Numbered from the stretch's first letter, positions 1 through 9,251 are shown. The stretch is 47,161 nucleotides of DNA from Patescibacteria group bacterium (GCA_028681575.1 JAQUHX010000005.1:1-47161); one strand, 5' to 3'. Notes: generated from the sequence alone by a model not told the origin. Made by a program: numbers and translations.

Positions 1-358
1 TTATTATTTTGGATTTTGTAGTTAGGCCTAAATTATTAAAGGGGCGTAATAAAAGTGAAAAAGCATTATAGCTATTGGAAAAAAACTTAAATAAGGCTTT
101 AATTATTTACGTTTTACAAGGTTGTCAGTGAGTTCTACCATAACGAGTCTTGCGGAATCAACGAAAAGAAGTCAAGATTCTGGCACAATTTTTTCCTTAT
201 TTTGATTACGCTGGCAGTGATTCTTTCTATTGCAATTTCTTTGGAACATTCTTGGGCAATTATCAACCTCGTGTTTCTGGTATTTTTATTTTTTCTTTGT
301 TTAGTATTATTTTCCAAAAATGTGACCAGGAAAAGGGTTTAGGTTGAATTTATTTAGT

Positions 359-388
359 AAGGGCCTTTGCAAGAGGCCCTTTTTTTTA
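359..388 (+). terminator. Rho-independent terminator
   Basis: GGGCCT-N7-AGGCCC hairpin followed by T8. Confidence 0.7.
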
Positions 389-483
389 AAGGCTTTGTCT
401 CGTTAGCGAGAGGCGGAAAAAAAGATAGTCGACCCTTTTCATTTTTTAAATTAAGTTAACTTAATAGTCTTTAGTTAATCTAA

Positions 484-515
484 AAAACGAGCTTAAAAAC
501 TCGTTTTTTTGTTTA
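484..515. terminator. Bidirectional intrinsic terminator (also serves the minus-strand kinase gene)
   Basis: AAAAACGAG...CTCGTTTTT stem with T-runs on both sides. Confidence 0.7.
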
Positions 516-524
516 GAAAATATC

Positions 525-1424
525 CTAGCCTAAAACTTCGCTCTCTTCTGGGATTTTTATATCTTTAATTTCAAGAGGCAGTTCGATTGTGAAAGCGGTA
601 AATTTTTTAATTTGACTGCTTACTCTTATCTTTCCGGCAAAATCTTTTTCTACTAAATCCGAGACAATCGCCAGCCCTAAGCCTAAATTACCGTTTTTCT
701 TTTTTGTGCTGAAGAAGGGGTTAAATAATTTTTCTTTTAAGTCTTCTGGCAGGCCTAGCCCGTTATCAGTAATAGACATTATTAGACGCTCATTAACCAA
801 ACGGGCTTTAATTTCCACCCAAGAGTTCTTTTTTTGTGAATCCACGGCTTCAATCGCGTTGCCAACAAGATTGCAGATAATTCGATTGAATTTTAGAGCA
901 TTATTATTTAAAAATATTTCTTCTTCAAAATTACTGCGCAAATTGACTTTGTAAGATTGCGCCTTCCAGCTTAAAAGACTCAAAACATTATCTATTTCTT
1001 CTTTGATTGAAAAAGGTTCTTTAATTTCGGCCTGAGATTTTAATTGTTTACTAGCCGCTTTTAAGAGATGGGCCATTCTTTTGCAAAGGAGATTGGCCTC
1101 ATTTATTTTTTGCCCCCATTCATCTGCTTTAATTTCATTTAAATCGCGAAAGCAAGTTTGTTCTAAACTCAGCATAAGTGCGGTCAAGGGGTTGGCGAAG
1201 TCGTGGATAATGCCGCTAGCAAGGCGGCCAACCTCCGCCAAGCAGTGATATTTTTCTAATTCTTTAACTTGCTTTTCTTTAAAATTAATTAAATCTTGGT
1301 GAGCTTGTTTTTTTAGAAGACTAGTTTTTTTAAAAAGTTTTTTCTTAAAATAATGATTCTGCCAAAAGAACATAGCGATAAGGATGAGGGCGTTTAAAAA
1401 AAAGGAAAGAACAAAAATTTTCAT
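525..1424 (-). CDS. Membrane-anchored sensor histidine kinase
   Basis: One N-terminal TM; H-box GIIHDFANPLTAL; N box NLVGNAIEA; G boxes DNGLGLP and NLGLGLAIV. Confidence 0.9.
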   Translation of the reverse strand: MKIFVLSFFLNALILIAMFFWQNHYFKKKLFKKTSLLKKQAHQDLINFKEKQVKELEKYHCLAEVGRLASGIIHDFANPLTALMLSLEQTCFRDLNEIKADEWGQKINEANLLCKRMAHLLKAASKQLKSQAEIKEPFSIKEEIDNVLSLLSWKAQSYKVNLRSNFEEEIFLNNNALKFNRIICNLVGNAIEAVDSQKKNSWVEIKARLVNERLIMSITDNGLGLPEDLKEKLFNPFFSTKKKNGNLGLGLAIVSDLVEKDFAGKIRVSSQIKKFTAFTIELPLEIKDIKIPEESEVLG

Positions 1425-1435
1425 ATTTTTAAAAA

Positions 1436-2080
1436 TTATTTTAAGAAATAACCTCCTCCAGATACCGTCGCTATTTTTATTAAGGAACCACTCTTTTTTA
1501 ATTTGGTACGCAAGTTATAAAGATGGCTATTAACAGTCAGGGAAAAATTGTTAAAATCACTATCCCAAAGCTCTAAGCTTAATTCGTCGCGACTAACTAG
1601 ACGCTGCTGGTTTTTGCTTAAATATTCTAAAATATCAAATTCTCGGGGCGTTAAAAATAATTCCTTTTTATTTACCTTAACTTGGCGCTTGAAGAAATTG
1701 ATACTTAGATTTTTTATTTTTAAAGGAGAGGTAATAAAAATTTTTGGTCGGCGAAGGAGTGCTTTTAGTCGAGCTTCAAGCTCAGCAGTTTCCCATTCTC
1801 CACCTAAGTAATCATCCGCCCCCTGATTAAGGAAAATTTTTCCTTGAGACGAACTTATTTTTTGACCAACCACAACTATTGGCAGAAAAACCCCTTTTTT
1901 TCTTAGCTGGTGGCAGAGATTTTTACTTATTGTGGTATTTTCTTCCGAAAAAATAAGCACAAGTTCAGTTTTTGATGAAAGAGAAAGCTCGTTTTTTCTT
2001 GCGTTTTTAAGCTCAAAAGTAAAACCAACGCTTTCTGCAAATTTAGGTATTTTATCAAAACTGAAAATCGTTAAATGCAT
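1436..2080 (-). CDS. OmpR/PhoB-family regulator with degenerate receiver domain
   Basis: C-terminal winged helix (LTPREFDILEYLSKN, VNSHLYNLRTKLKK, TVSGGGYFLK); receiver lacks acidic pair, phospho-Asp and conserved Lys. Confidence 0.85.
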   Translation of the reverse strand: MHLTIFSFDKIPKFAESVGFTFELKNARKNELSLSSKTELVLIFSEENTTISKNLCHQLRKKGVFLPIVVVGQKISSSQGKIFLNQGADDYLGGEWETAELEARLKALLRRPKIFITSPLKIKNLSINFFKRQVKVNKKELFLTPREFDILEYLSKNQQRLVSRDELSLELWDSDFNNFSLTVNSHLYNLRTKLKKSGSLIKIATVSGGGYFLK

Positions 2081-2082
2081 AG

Positions 2083-3231
2083 ATGTTATTATTTAAAGAT
2101 TTTGTTATAATAAACGTATTACCATTAATTGTTTTAGTTTTTATGCCTTTTTATTTTTTGATTTTATTTGTAATCCTTGTTCTGCTAGGTATTTATCTGG
2201 TCGTGCTTTTGTTGGCTGATTTATTAAAATTGGCTCGACAAGGCAAGATTATTGTTGGCGTTTTTCTTTCTTTTTTAATTATTGGTTTTTTTATTTTTTT
2301 GCCTTTATCTCGTTTAAATGGAAGTTATTTAGTTCAATGGTTTTCTCTTTTTTTCTCTCTTTGGTCCGGACTACTCTTTTATTTATTAGGGGCAGCGGTT
2401 ATTTTATTTATTCTGAAAAAAATTACTTCAAGATTCAGCCCGCGTTTATTGGCAGGCTTTGGTTTTTTAGCGGCCCTGATTCTTTTTTTGATTGGCTTGT
2501 TCCAAGCACTTTCTCCAAAAGTGGTTAATTTTTCTTTAGAATTAAATAATTTACCTAAATATTGGCAAGGAAAGAGGGTTGTGCAGTTGTCTGATATTCA
2601 TTTAGACGGCGGTGTTTATGGGTTGAGGTTTTTAAATAATTTAGTTGAACGTGTTAATAATTTAGAACCAGATTTATTGGTTTTGACTGGCGATATTTTT
2701 GATGGCAAGCCTAATGATGTTGCTTTTATGGTTAAACAGTTGGGCAAACTTAAGGCAACTGATGGCGTTTTCTATGTTTTCGGTAATCATGAATATTATT
2801 TAGATGAACTGGCTTTGGAAAAAATGCTTCGTGAAGAGGGGATTGTTATTTTAAATGATCGGGCGGTTATGTTAGATGGCTTAGAACTGATTGGTTGGAA
2901 CTATCAAGAAGAGGATGGCGATGTTTATCTTCGTCCAGAAATAGTTAATTTGAGTCCTGACGAGGGGCAGCCGCGTTTGCTATTAAAACATGTGCCTGAG
3001 GACATTGAAGCGGCTGAGGCGCTGGGGGTTGACTTACAACTGTCTGGACACACTCACAGGGGGCAACTTTTCCCTCTGAGCTTAATGACTCGTTTAATTT
3101 TTGGTCCTTATCATTATGGTTGGCATAGTTTTGGTAATTTAAAGCTTTATACTACCTCCGGCGTTGGGACTTGGGGGCCGCCACTTAGAACTTTTAATCA
3201 ATCAGAAATTCCAGTTTTTGATCTTAAATAG
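2083..3231 (+). CDS. Membrane-anchored metallophosphoesterase (start may be 2143)
   Basis: Several TM helices then VVQLSDIHLDG, LTGDIFDG, GNHEYY, LSGHTHRGQ. Confidence 0.9.
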   Translation: MLLFKDFVIINVLPLIVLVFMPFYFLILFVILVLLGIYLVVLLLADLLKLARQGKIIVGVFLSFLIIGFFIFLPLSRLNGSYLVQWFSLFFSLWSGLLFYLLGAAVILFILKKITSRFSPRLLAGFGFLAALILFLIGLFQALSPKVVNFSLELNNLPKYWQGKRVVQLSDIHLDGGVYGLRFLNNLVERVNNLEPDLLVLTGDIFDGKPNDVAFMVKQLGKLKATDGVFYVFGNHEYYLDELALEKMLREEGIVILNDRAVMLDGLELIGWNYQEEDGDVYLRPEIVNLSPDEGQPRLLLKHVPEDIEAAEALGVDLQLSGHTHRGQLFPLSLMTRLIFGPYHYGWHSFGNLKLYTTSGVGTWGPPLRTFNQSEIPVFDLK

Positions 3232-3232
3232 T

Positions 3233-4171
3233 ATGTTGGCTAGAATTGGTAAAAATAAAATGAAGCGCTGGTTTTACTATTCTTTAGGAGCCGCTTTTTT
3301 GTTTTTGATAATTCTTTTTTTCTATTTATTTTTTTTAAAAACAGCCGATACTCAACCCGAGGAAGTGTTTCCGTCTTATGATTCTTCGGGGCGTTTATTG
3401 GTGATGACTGCTTCATTTCCGGTTTTTGAATTTGCACGAATTGTTGGTGGTGATCAGGCGGCGGTTAGTTTAATTCTGCCACCAAGTACTGAGCTTCATC
3501 ATTTTGTTCCAAGCGAAGAAACATTTAAAGAGATAACTAAATCAGCTATTTTTTTCTATACTTCAGATATTTTAGAGCCTTGGGCAGAAGAGTTAGAAAT
3601 TACTAATAAAGTGGCAGTTGCCAATGATTTGGCTAATGAAGAAGGGGACCCGCATGTTTGGCTGGATTTTTCCTTAGCTTCTCAAATGGTTGAAAATATT
3701 AGTCTTGTTTATCAGGAAATTGACCCCATTAATAAGAAGTCTTATCAAGAACGAGCGGCTGCTTATCAAGAAGAGTTGCGTTTATTGGACCAAGAGTTTC
3801 AAATAGGTTTGGCTAATTGTCAGTGGCGAGAACTTATTATTGCCGGGCACAATACCTTTGCTTACCTGGCGCAACGTTATAATCTAAATTATCACTCCTT
3901 GCAGGGCTTTATTCCTGATGATAGCGTTGATGTTGAAAAAATTATTTTTTTAAGTGAAACTTTAAAAAAAAGTGGTCAGCCTTATGTTTTTTTTGAAGAA
4001 CTAATTATGCCTTATTTGGGTTCTTTGCTTCGTCAGGGGGCAGGGGTTGAGTTGTTAGCTCTTAATGCTGCTCATAACGTTGGTCGTTTTGACACTATTT
4101 CTGGAATTACTTTTTTGAGTTTGATGCGCAATAATTTGAAAACATTACAACTAGGTTTAGTTTGTCAGTAA
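3233..4171 (+). CDS. Zinc/manganese ABC transporter substrate-binding protein (ZnuA-like)
   Basis: N-terminal TM anchor; ELHHFVPSEETFKEI, DPHVWLDFSLASQMV, GHNTFAYLAQRYNL; ORF track start at 3164 overlaps the upstream CDS, so start trimmed to ATG 3233 or 3260. Confidence 0.85.
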   Translation: MLARIGKNKMKRWFYYSLGAAFLFLIILFFYLFFLKTADTQPEEVFPSYDSSGRLLVMTASFPVFEFARIVGGDQAAVSLILPPSTELHHFVPSEETFKEITKSAIFFYTSDILEPWAEELEITNKVAVANDLANEEGDPHVWLDFSLASQMVENISLVYQEIDPINKKSYQERAAAYQEELRLLDQEFQIGLANCQWRELIIAGHNTFAYLAQRYNLNYHSLQGFIPDDSVDVEKIIFLSETLKKSGQPYVFFEELIMPYLGSLLRQGAGVELLALNAAHNVGRFDTISGITFLSLMRNNLKTLQLGLVCQ

Positions 4172-4866
4172 GATGGAAAGCGATTAATTATTTCTGAGTC
4201 TTTTACTCGCCAACGATAACCGCAACTAGGAACTGTTTCAATTGGAGACGGTTTTTTAAATTTTAATTTTTTACGTAACTTTAGAATATAGACTTCAACT
4301 ATATTTCGACGGCAAAAATCTTCTTCTTCCCAGGCGCGTTCGCAAATTTCTCGACAAGAAAGAATCTGGCCGGGGTTGGCCATTAATAGTTTAAGTAAAA
4401 GAAATTCTTTATTTGTTAAAGGAATTATTTTATTCTGGTAGAGAAGTTCTCTTTTAGCTGAATTTAATTCTAAATCTGAATCATAGCAAAGATTAGCTTC
4501 TATCTCTGGTTGCCGTCTAACCAGGGCTTCTATTCGTGCTTGTAATTCATCTAGAAAAAAGGGTTTGCTTAGGTAGTCATCAGCCCCCTCATTGAGAAGG
4601 GCCACTTTTTTTTCCACTTCTTGACAAACAGAAATTGCTAAAATCGGTTTGTTGTAACCCCAGGTTCGCAAATGATTAATGATTTCTTGGCCATTTAGTT
4701 TTGGGAGCAGATAGTCAGTAATAATTAAATTATAATTTTCTTTTTGCGCGAGCTCTAACCCTATTTTTCCGTCTTTAGCCCAATTAATTAAATGCCCCCT
4801 TTTTTTAAAAAATAAAATTAAATTTTTTGCAATAAAAAAATCGTCTTCAATTAAGAGTAGTTTCAT
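4165..4866 (-). CDS. OmpR/PhoB-family response regulator with intact receiver
   Basis: LLIEDD, LIITDYLLPKLNG, GADDYLSKPF; C-terminal winged helix. Confidence 0.9.
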   Translation of the reverse strand: MKLLLIEDDFFIAKNLILFFKKRGHLINWAKDGKIGLELAQKENYNLIITDYLLPKLNGQEIINHLRTWGYNKPILAISVCQEVEKKVALLNEGADDYLSKPFFLDELQARIEALVRRQPEIEANLCYDSDLELNSAKRELLYQNKIIPLTNKEFLLLKLLMANPGQILSCREICERAWEEEDFCRRNIVEVYILKLRKKLKFKKPSPIETVPSCGYRWRVKDSEIINRFPSY

Positions 4867-4996
4867 AGGCTGGCTAATAATTTAAACGTTGCTTTTATTA
4901 TAAAACAAGTAAGCTTAAAAAAAATTAAAGATTAGTCTTTTTTAAGTTTCTGATTAATTGCTTTTTTAAAAAGCTCTCGCTATTATTATAAGACTT

Positions 4997-7102
4997 ATGA
5001 GGTTTTTAAGACACCGTCAAGGTGATAAAAAAAATAGGGCAGCAGCCGGGAGTGATCCCTTTGTTGTTAAAGAGGGCGAATATTCTTATGGCCACCTAGA
5101 GGACGCGTATTACTATTCCGATTGGACGGAGCGGTCCTTTTTAGCTGATAATAGTAATAAAGAATTTGTTGGAAAAACCTTTAATTTAGCAAAACTGCCG
5201 ATTATTGTTGCCTTTTTTTTGATATTTATTTCTATTTTGATTGGACGTTCTTTTTGGCTCCAAGTTATTAAAGGTGACTATTATTATTCTTTAGCCGAAG
5301 GCAATCGTTTGCGAACTGAAGTTATTGAAGCGCGACGGGGTATTATTTATGATCGAGAGATGACGCAGCTGGTTAATAATGCGGCTAACTTTGTTTTATA
5401 CTTGCGGCCAATTGAACTCCCTCGCGACGAAGAGGTTCGCGATGAGTTAATCCGGAGGCTTGCCTATTGGTTAGATGGGGATTTAGAGCTGCTTAGTCGT
5501 GGTGAAGAAAATATTTCTGTTGAGAGCTTGGACGGGTTAACCTTAGTTGCTGATTCGCCCTCTTATTTGTTAATCAAGAATCTTTTAGATGGAGTAATTA
5601 TTGGCTCTTTAGATTCTTACCAGCCTTTATTTGTTAAAGATAATTTAGATTATGATCGGGCCCTTCTCCTAGCTCTTAAATTACAAGAAGTTCCTGGTGT
5701 TTTTCTATCTAATAAGATTCGGCGTGAGTATGTTTTCCCGCCTCAATCATTAAATAGCGATGAACCAACGCTTAGTCTGTCCCATCTTTTGGGTTATACG
5801 GGAAAAATTAATCAAGCTGAACTTGCAAAGTGGGGGAAGGAGTATTCTTTAATTGATTATTTAGGCAAAACTGGCCTTGAAGCTTCGTGGGAGAAAGAAT
5901 TAAGAGGCGTTTCTGGACAAAAGAATATTGAAGTTGATGCTTTAGGTCGGCAGAAAAAAATTATTAGCGAACTTTCAGCTAAAGATGGGTCGAGTCTGCT
6001 TTTATCTTTAGATGCAGCTCTTCAGGGTTATGCTGAGGAGACTTTAAGTAAACATTTAGAGGCAATGAATTTAAGTCGGGGCGCTGTTGTTGCCTTAGAT
6101 CCGCGAAATGGTGAGATTTTAGCTTTAGTTTCTCTACCTGCTTATGATAATCGCTTGTTTGCTACCGGGATTAGTCAAGCTGATTATGAGAGGTATTTAA
6201 ATGATTCTAATCGACCTCTTCTCAATCGGGCTATCGGTGGTGGTTTTCCTAGCGGTTCTACTTTTAAGGTTGTTGTTGCGGCCGCCGCTTTACAAGAAAA
6301 GATTATTAGCCAAACAACTAGCTTTTTATCAACTGGTGGCTTACAAGTTGGACAATGGTTTTTCCCTGATTGGCGTAGTGGTGGTCATGGGGTGACTAAT
6401 GTTAAAAAGGCAATCGCTGACTCAGTTAACACCTTCTTTTATTATATTGGTGGGGGCTACGATAATTTTGTGGGTTTAGGAATTGACCGTTTATCAAAAT
6501 ATGCTCAACTTTTTGGGTTAGGAGAGCTTAGTGGCGTTGATTTACCAGGTGAGGTGCCTGGGTTTTTTCCTAGCGCTGATTGGAAATTAAAGTCTAAAGG
6601 AGAGCGTTGGTATATTGGTGATACTTACCATGCCTCTATTGGTCAAGGCGATGTTGTGGTTACTCCTCTACAGGTAGCTAATTATACAGCAATAATTGCC
6701 AATGGTGGTCGTTTTTATAAACCCCATTTAGTTAGCGCCTTATTAGATTCTAATAATAAAATAATTGAAAAAATTGAACCTGAGATTATTCGGCAAGATT
6801 TTATTGATCAAAAAAATATAGAAATTGTCCGTGATGGAATGCGCCAAGCTGTCACTAGTGGTTCAGCTCAGAGTTTGCAGGTTGTTCCGGTTTCAGTGGC
6901 TGCTAAGACGGGCACAGCTCAATGGTCAACTCAGAAGGAGCCTCATGCTTGGTTTACCAGTTTTGGTCCTTTTGAAGAACCAACGATAGTTTTGACTGTT
7001 TTAGTTGAAGAAGGGAAAGAGGGGAGCGTTGTCGGTGCAGCTGTTGCTCGAGAAATTTTAACTTGGTATTTTGCTGAGCACTTAAACTATTCTGGTGATT
7101 AA
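4997..7102 (+). CDS. mrdA: Penicillin-binding protein 2 (transpeptidase)
   Basis: N-terminal TM, PBP dimerisation domain, SGSTFK, SVN, KTGTAQ. Confidence 0.9.
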   Translation: MRFLRHRQGDKKNRAAAGSDPFVVKEGEYSYGHLEDAYYYSDWTERSFLADNSNKEFVGKTFNLAKLPIIVAFFLIFISILIGRSFWLQVIKGDYYYSLAEGNRLRTEVIEARRGIIYDREMTQLVNNAANFVLYLRPIELPRDEEVRDELIRRLAYWLDGDLELLSRGEENISVESLDGLTLVADSPSYLLIKNLLDGVIIGSLDSYQPLFVKDNLDYDRALLLALKLQEVPGVFLSNKIRREYVFPPQSLNSDEPTLSLSHLLGYTGKINQAELAKWGKEYSLIDYLGKTGLEASWEKELRGVSGQKNIEVDALGRQKKIISELSAKDGSSLLLSLDAALQGYAEETLSKHLEAMNLSRGAVVALDPRNGEILALVSLPAYDNRLFATGISQADYERYLNDSNRPLLNRAIGGGFPSGSTFKVVVAAAALQEKIISQTTSFLSTGGLQVGQWFFPDWRSGGHGVTNVKKAIADSVNTFFYYIGGGYDNFVGLGIDRLSKYAQLFGLGELSGVDLPGEVPGFFPSADWKLKSKGERWYIGDTYHASIGQGDVVVTPLQVANYTAIIANGGRFYKPHLVSALLDSNNKIIEKIEPEIIRQDFIDQKNIEIVRDGMRQAVTSGSAQSLQVVPVSVAAKTGTAQWSTQKEPHAWFTSFGPFEEPTIVLTVLVEEGKEGSVVGAAVAREILTWYFAEHLNYSGD

Positions 7103-7150
7103 GGTTAATTTATTATAAATTAGAGTAAAATTTAGGGTTTCCAGCTTATC

Positions 7151-7177
7151 TTAGCAGTCTATTGACAGGACTGCTAA
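7151..7177. promoter_or_regulatory. CIRCE-like HrcA operator (variant)
   Basis: TTAGCAGTC-N9-GACTGCTAA versus canonical TTAGCACTC-N9-GAGTGCTAA, directly upstream of hrcA. Confidence 0.85.
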
Positions 7178-7190
7178 GTTTTTATATAAT
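7162..7190 (+). promoter_or_regulatory. Sigma70-type promoter of heat-shock cluster
   Basis: TTGACA-17 nt-TATAAT; -35 lies in the CIRCE spacer. Confidence 0.85.
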
Positions 7191-7209
7191 AAGAATTGTA
7201 AAAAATTTT

Positions 7210-7899
7210 ATGCTAGATTCTCGCAAGCTCACGCTTTTAAAAGCTCTCATCAAAGAATATCTAAAAACTGCTCAACCGGTCTCTTCGGGGATGTTGGCGA
7301 AGACTTCGCGAATAGGCGTTTCTTCAGCTACGATTAGAAATGAGATGGCCGAATTAGAAGAGGCGGGCTATATCGTGCAGCCCCATACTTCCTCTGGCCG
7401 AATCCCAACTGAGTCTGCTTACGAATTATGGCTTGCTGATTTGAGAGATAATCCCCCGCGTCTAAAGTCTAGTGAAGAGGCGCAGTTAGATCAGCTTTTT
7501 TCTAAAGATGAGGAGACTTATCGAGCTCTTGCTAAGCAAATGGCCGAGTTGTCTAATAACGCTGTTTTTTGGGCCTTTAGCAAGAATAATGTTTACCACA
7601 CCGGTCTGGCTAATCTTTTTTCTCATCCAGAATTTAAACAACTAGAAGCAGTTTATGATATTTCGGTAATAATTGATCAGTTAGAAGAAATTATTGCTCA
7701 AATTTTTGAGCGTTTAGATTATAGGGAGCATGTTTTAATCGGTTCAAAAAATCCGTTTGGCTCTTTTTTAAGCACAGTTCTGGTGAAATACAGAGATCAA
7801 AACACGATTGGCGTTTTTGGTTTAATTGGCCCTTTGCGGATGGATTATGATCGTAATTTAGCCCTAGTTTCTTACTTAAAGAATAAATTTAATTGTTAA
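7210..7899 (+). CDS. hrcA: Heat-inducible transcription repressor HrcA (short form)
   Basis: MLDSRKLTLLKALIKEYLKTAQPVSS, IGVSSATIRNEMAELEEAGYIVQPHTSSGRIPTE; downstream of CIRCE. Confidence 0.9.
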   Translation: MLDSRKLTLLKALIKEYLKTAQPVSSGMLAKTSRIGVSSATIRNEMAELEEAGYIVQPHTSSGRIPTESAYELWLADLRDNPPRLKSSEEAQLDQLFSKDEETYRALAKQMAELSNNAVFWAFSKNNVYHTGLANLFSHPEFKQLEAVYDISVIIDQLEEIIAQIFERLDYREHVLIGSKNPFGSFLSTVLVKYRDQNTIGVFGLIGPLRMDYDRNLALVSYLKNKFNC

Positions 7900-7915
7900 G
7901 TTCTTTTATTTTTTT

Positions 7916-8755
7916 ATGTCTACAACAGTTAACTCACAAAACATCGAAAAAGATGCCCCTAAGCTGGGGGTCAGCGCCTTAATTATTAATGAGGAAGAAA
8001 AGGTTTTATTAGTTAAAGATAAAAGAAGCCAACAATGGCGTGCTCCTTCTTTTTCGTTACGAAACTCCCTTGATCCGGAAGTGTATTTACGCGCTAAAGT
8101 AAAAAGTGTTTTAAATTTAAATATTGAATCCCCGCAACTTATCGCTGGAGATTTAATAGAGGATGTTTATTTGCTTCGTTTTTTGATAAGTGATTTTTCC
8201 GGAGAAATAAAACTAGTTTCTGAAAAGTATAGTGAAGTGAAGTGGTTTTCTAAGGATGAAATGACGGCGAAAAAAAATATTTGCCCCTTAGTGATTGCTG
8301 CCTTCTTGAAGGCACATAATTATTTAGAACAGGGTCATTATAAAGATAAGTATCAGCGTTCTTTGGCGGATTACCAAAATTTAATTAAACAATCAGCCCA
8401 AGAAAAAACCGAATTTATTAAATATGCTAACGGACGCCTACTTGAAGAACTATTGCCAGTTTATGATCATTTAAAATTGTCCCTCCTTAATCTTCCAGAA
8501 ACTGAAATTAAAAACGCTTGGGTAATTGGAGTGCAACATGTTCTCAAGCAATTCAAGGATTTGTTGAGTACCGAAGGGGTTGACGAAATTGTTACGGTTA
8601 ACCAGCCTTTTGACTTAAACACAATGGAGGCAATTGAAGGAGAGGGTGACTTAGTTATAAAGGAGGTGATGCCAGGATATAAACTAAATGGTCGTTTAAT
8701 GCGTGCCGCCAAAGTGATTGTCGGCCAAAAACAGTCAAAAAAATCAGAGATTTAA
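7916..8755 (+). CDS. grpE: NUDIX-like domain fused to GrpE nucleotide exchange factor
   Basis: N-terminus ALIINEEEKVLLVKDKRSQQWRAPSF...EVKWFSKDEM is NUDIX-like with degenerate box; C-terminus GrpE-like (LLPVYDHLKLSL, GVQHVLKQFKDLLSTEGV, VMPGYKLNGRLMRAAKVIVGQ). Confidence 0.85.
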   Translation: MSTTVNSQNIEKDAPKLGVSALIINEEEKVLLVKDKRSQQWRAPSFSLRNSLDPEVYLRAKVKSVLNLNIESPQLIAGDLIEDVYLLRFLISDFSGEIKLVSEKYSEVKWFSKDEMTAKKNICPLVIAAFLKAHNYLEQGHYKDKYQRSLADYQNLIKQSAQEKTEFIKYANGRLLEELLPVYDHLKLSLLNLPETEIKNAWVIGVQHVLKQFKDLLSTEGVDEIVTVNQPFDLNTMEAIEGEGDLVIKEVMPGYKLNGRLMRAAKVIVGQKQSKKSEI

Positions 8756-8772
8756 AAATAAAATAATTAAAT

Positions 8773-8810
8773 GGGCCAGGGCTAAAGATGTAAATCTCTA
8801 GTGCCGCCCC
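8773..8810 (+). other. Hairpin in hsp20 5' region
   Basis: CTAAAGAT-GTAA-ATCTCTAG stem (one mismatch) flanked by GGGC...GCCC, 10 nt upstream of hsp20 ATG. Confidence 0.45.
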
Positions 8811-8819
8811 CTTAAGAAT

Positions 8820-9251
8820 ATGTCATTAATAAAATGGACCCCCTTATTTGCCGACCCCTTTGATGATTTAGATAAGGCGTTCGGTGATTTCTTGCCAGCA
8901 ATTCGCAGTCAACAAGAAGGATTTACACCGGCTGTTGATATTTACGAAGACGAAAAAAATATTATTGTCGAGGCGCAGTTAGCCGGGATTGATCCGGAAC
9001 AGGTAAATGTTTCTATTGAAAACGACACCCTTTGTATTAAAGGACAGAGTGAGAAGCATAGTGAAGTAGATGATAAAAATTATTATCGAAAGGAAATTCG
9101 CCGTGGCTCTTTTTATCGAGCCATCTCTTTACCGGCAAAGGTTAACGGTACTAATGCTAAGGCTTTAGCTGAGAGTGGTGTTTTAAAAATTACCATCCCT
9201 AAAGCTGAGAGCGCTGAAGCTAAAAATATTAAAATTGAAACTAAAAAATAA
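8820..9251 (+). CDS. Hsp20/alpha-crystallin small heat-shock protein
   Basis: Alpha-crystallin domain: FTPAVDIYEDEKNIIVEAQLAGID...GVLKITIPKAE. Confidence 0.95.
   Translation: MSLIKWTPLFADPFDDLDKAFGDFLPAIRSQQEGFTPAVDIYEDEKNIIVEAQLAGIDPEQVNVSIENDTLCIKGQSEKHSEVDDKNYYRKEIRRGSFYRAISLPAKVNGTNAKALAESGVLKITIPKAESAEAKNIKIETKK

Noticed and set aside
150-347. Small ORFs at the left edge (both strands), including a possible two-TM peptide in an untracked frame
   Set aside because: No convincing start codon for the TM-like frame (ATG/GTG/TTG absent before it); overlapping ORFs are low complexity.
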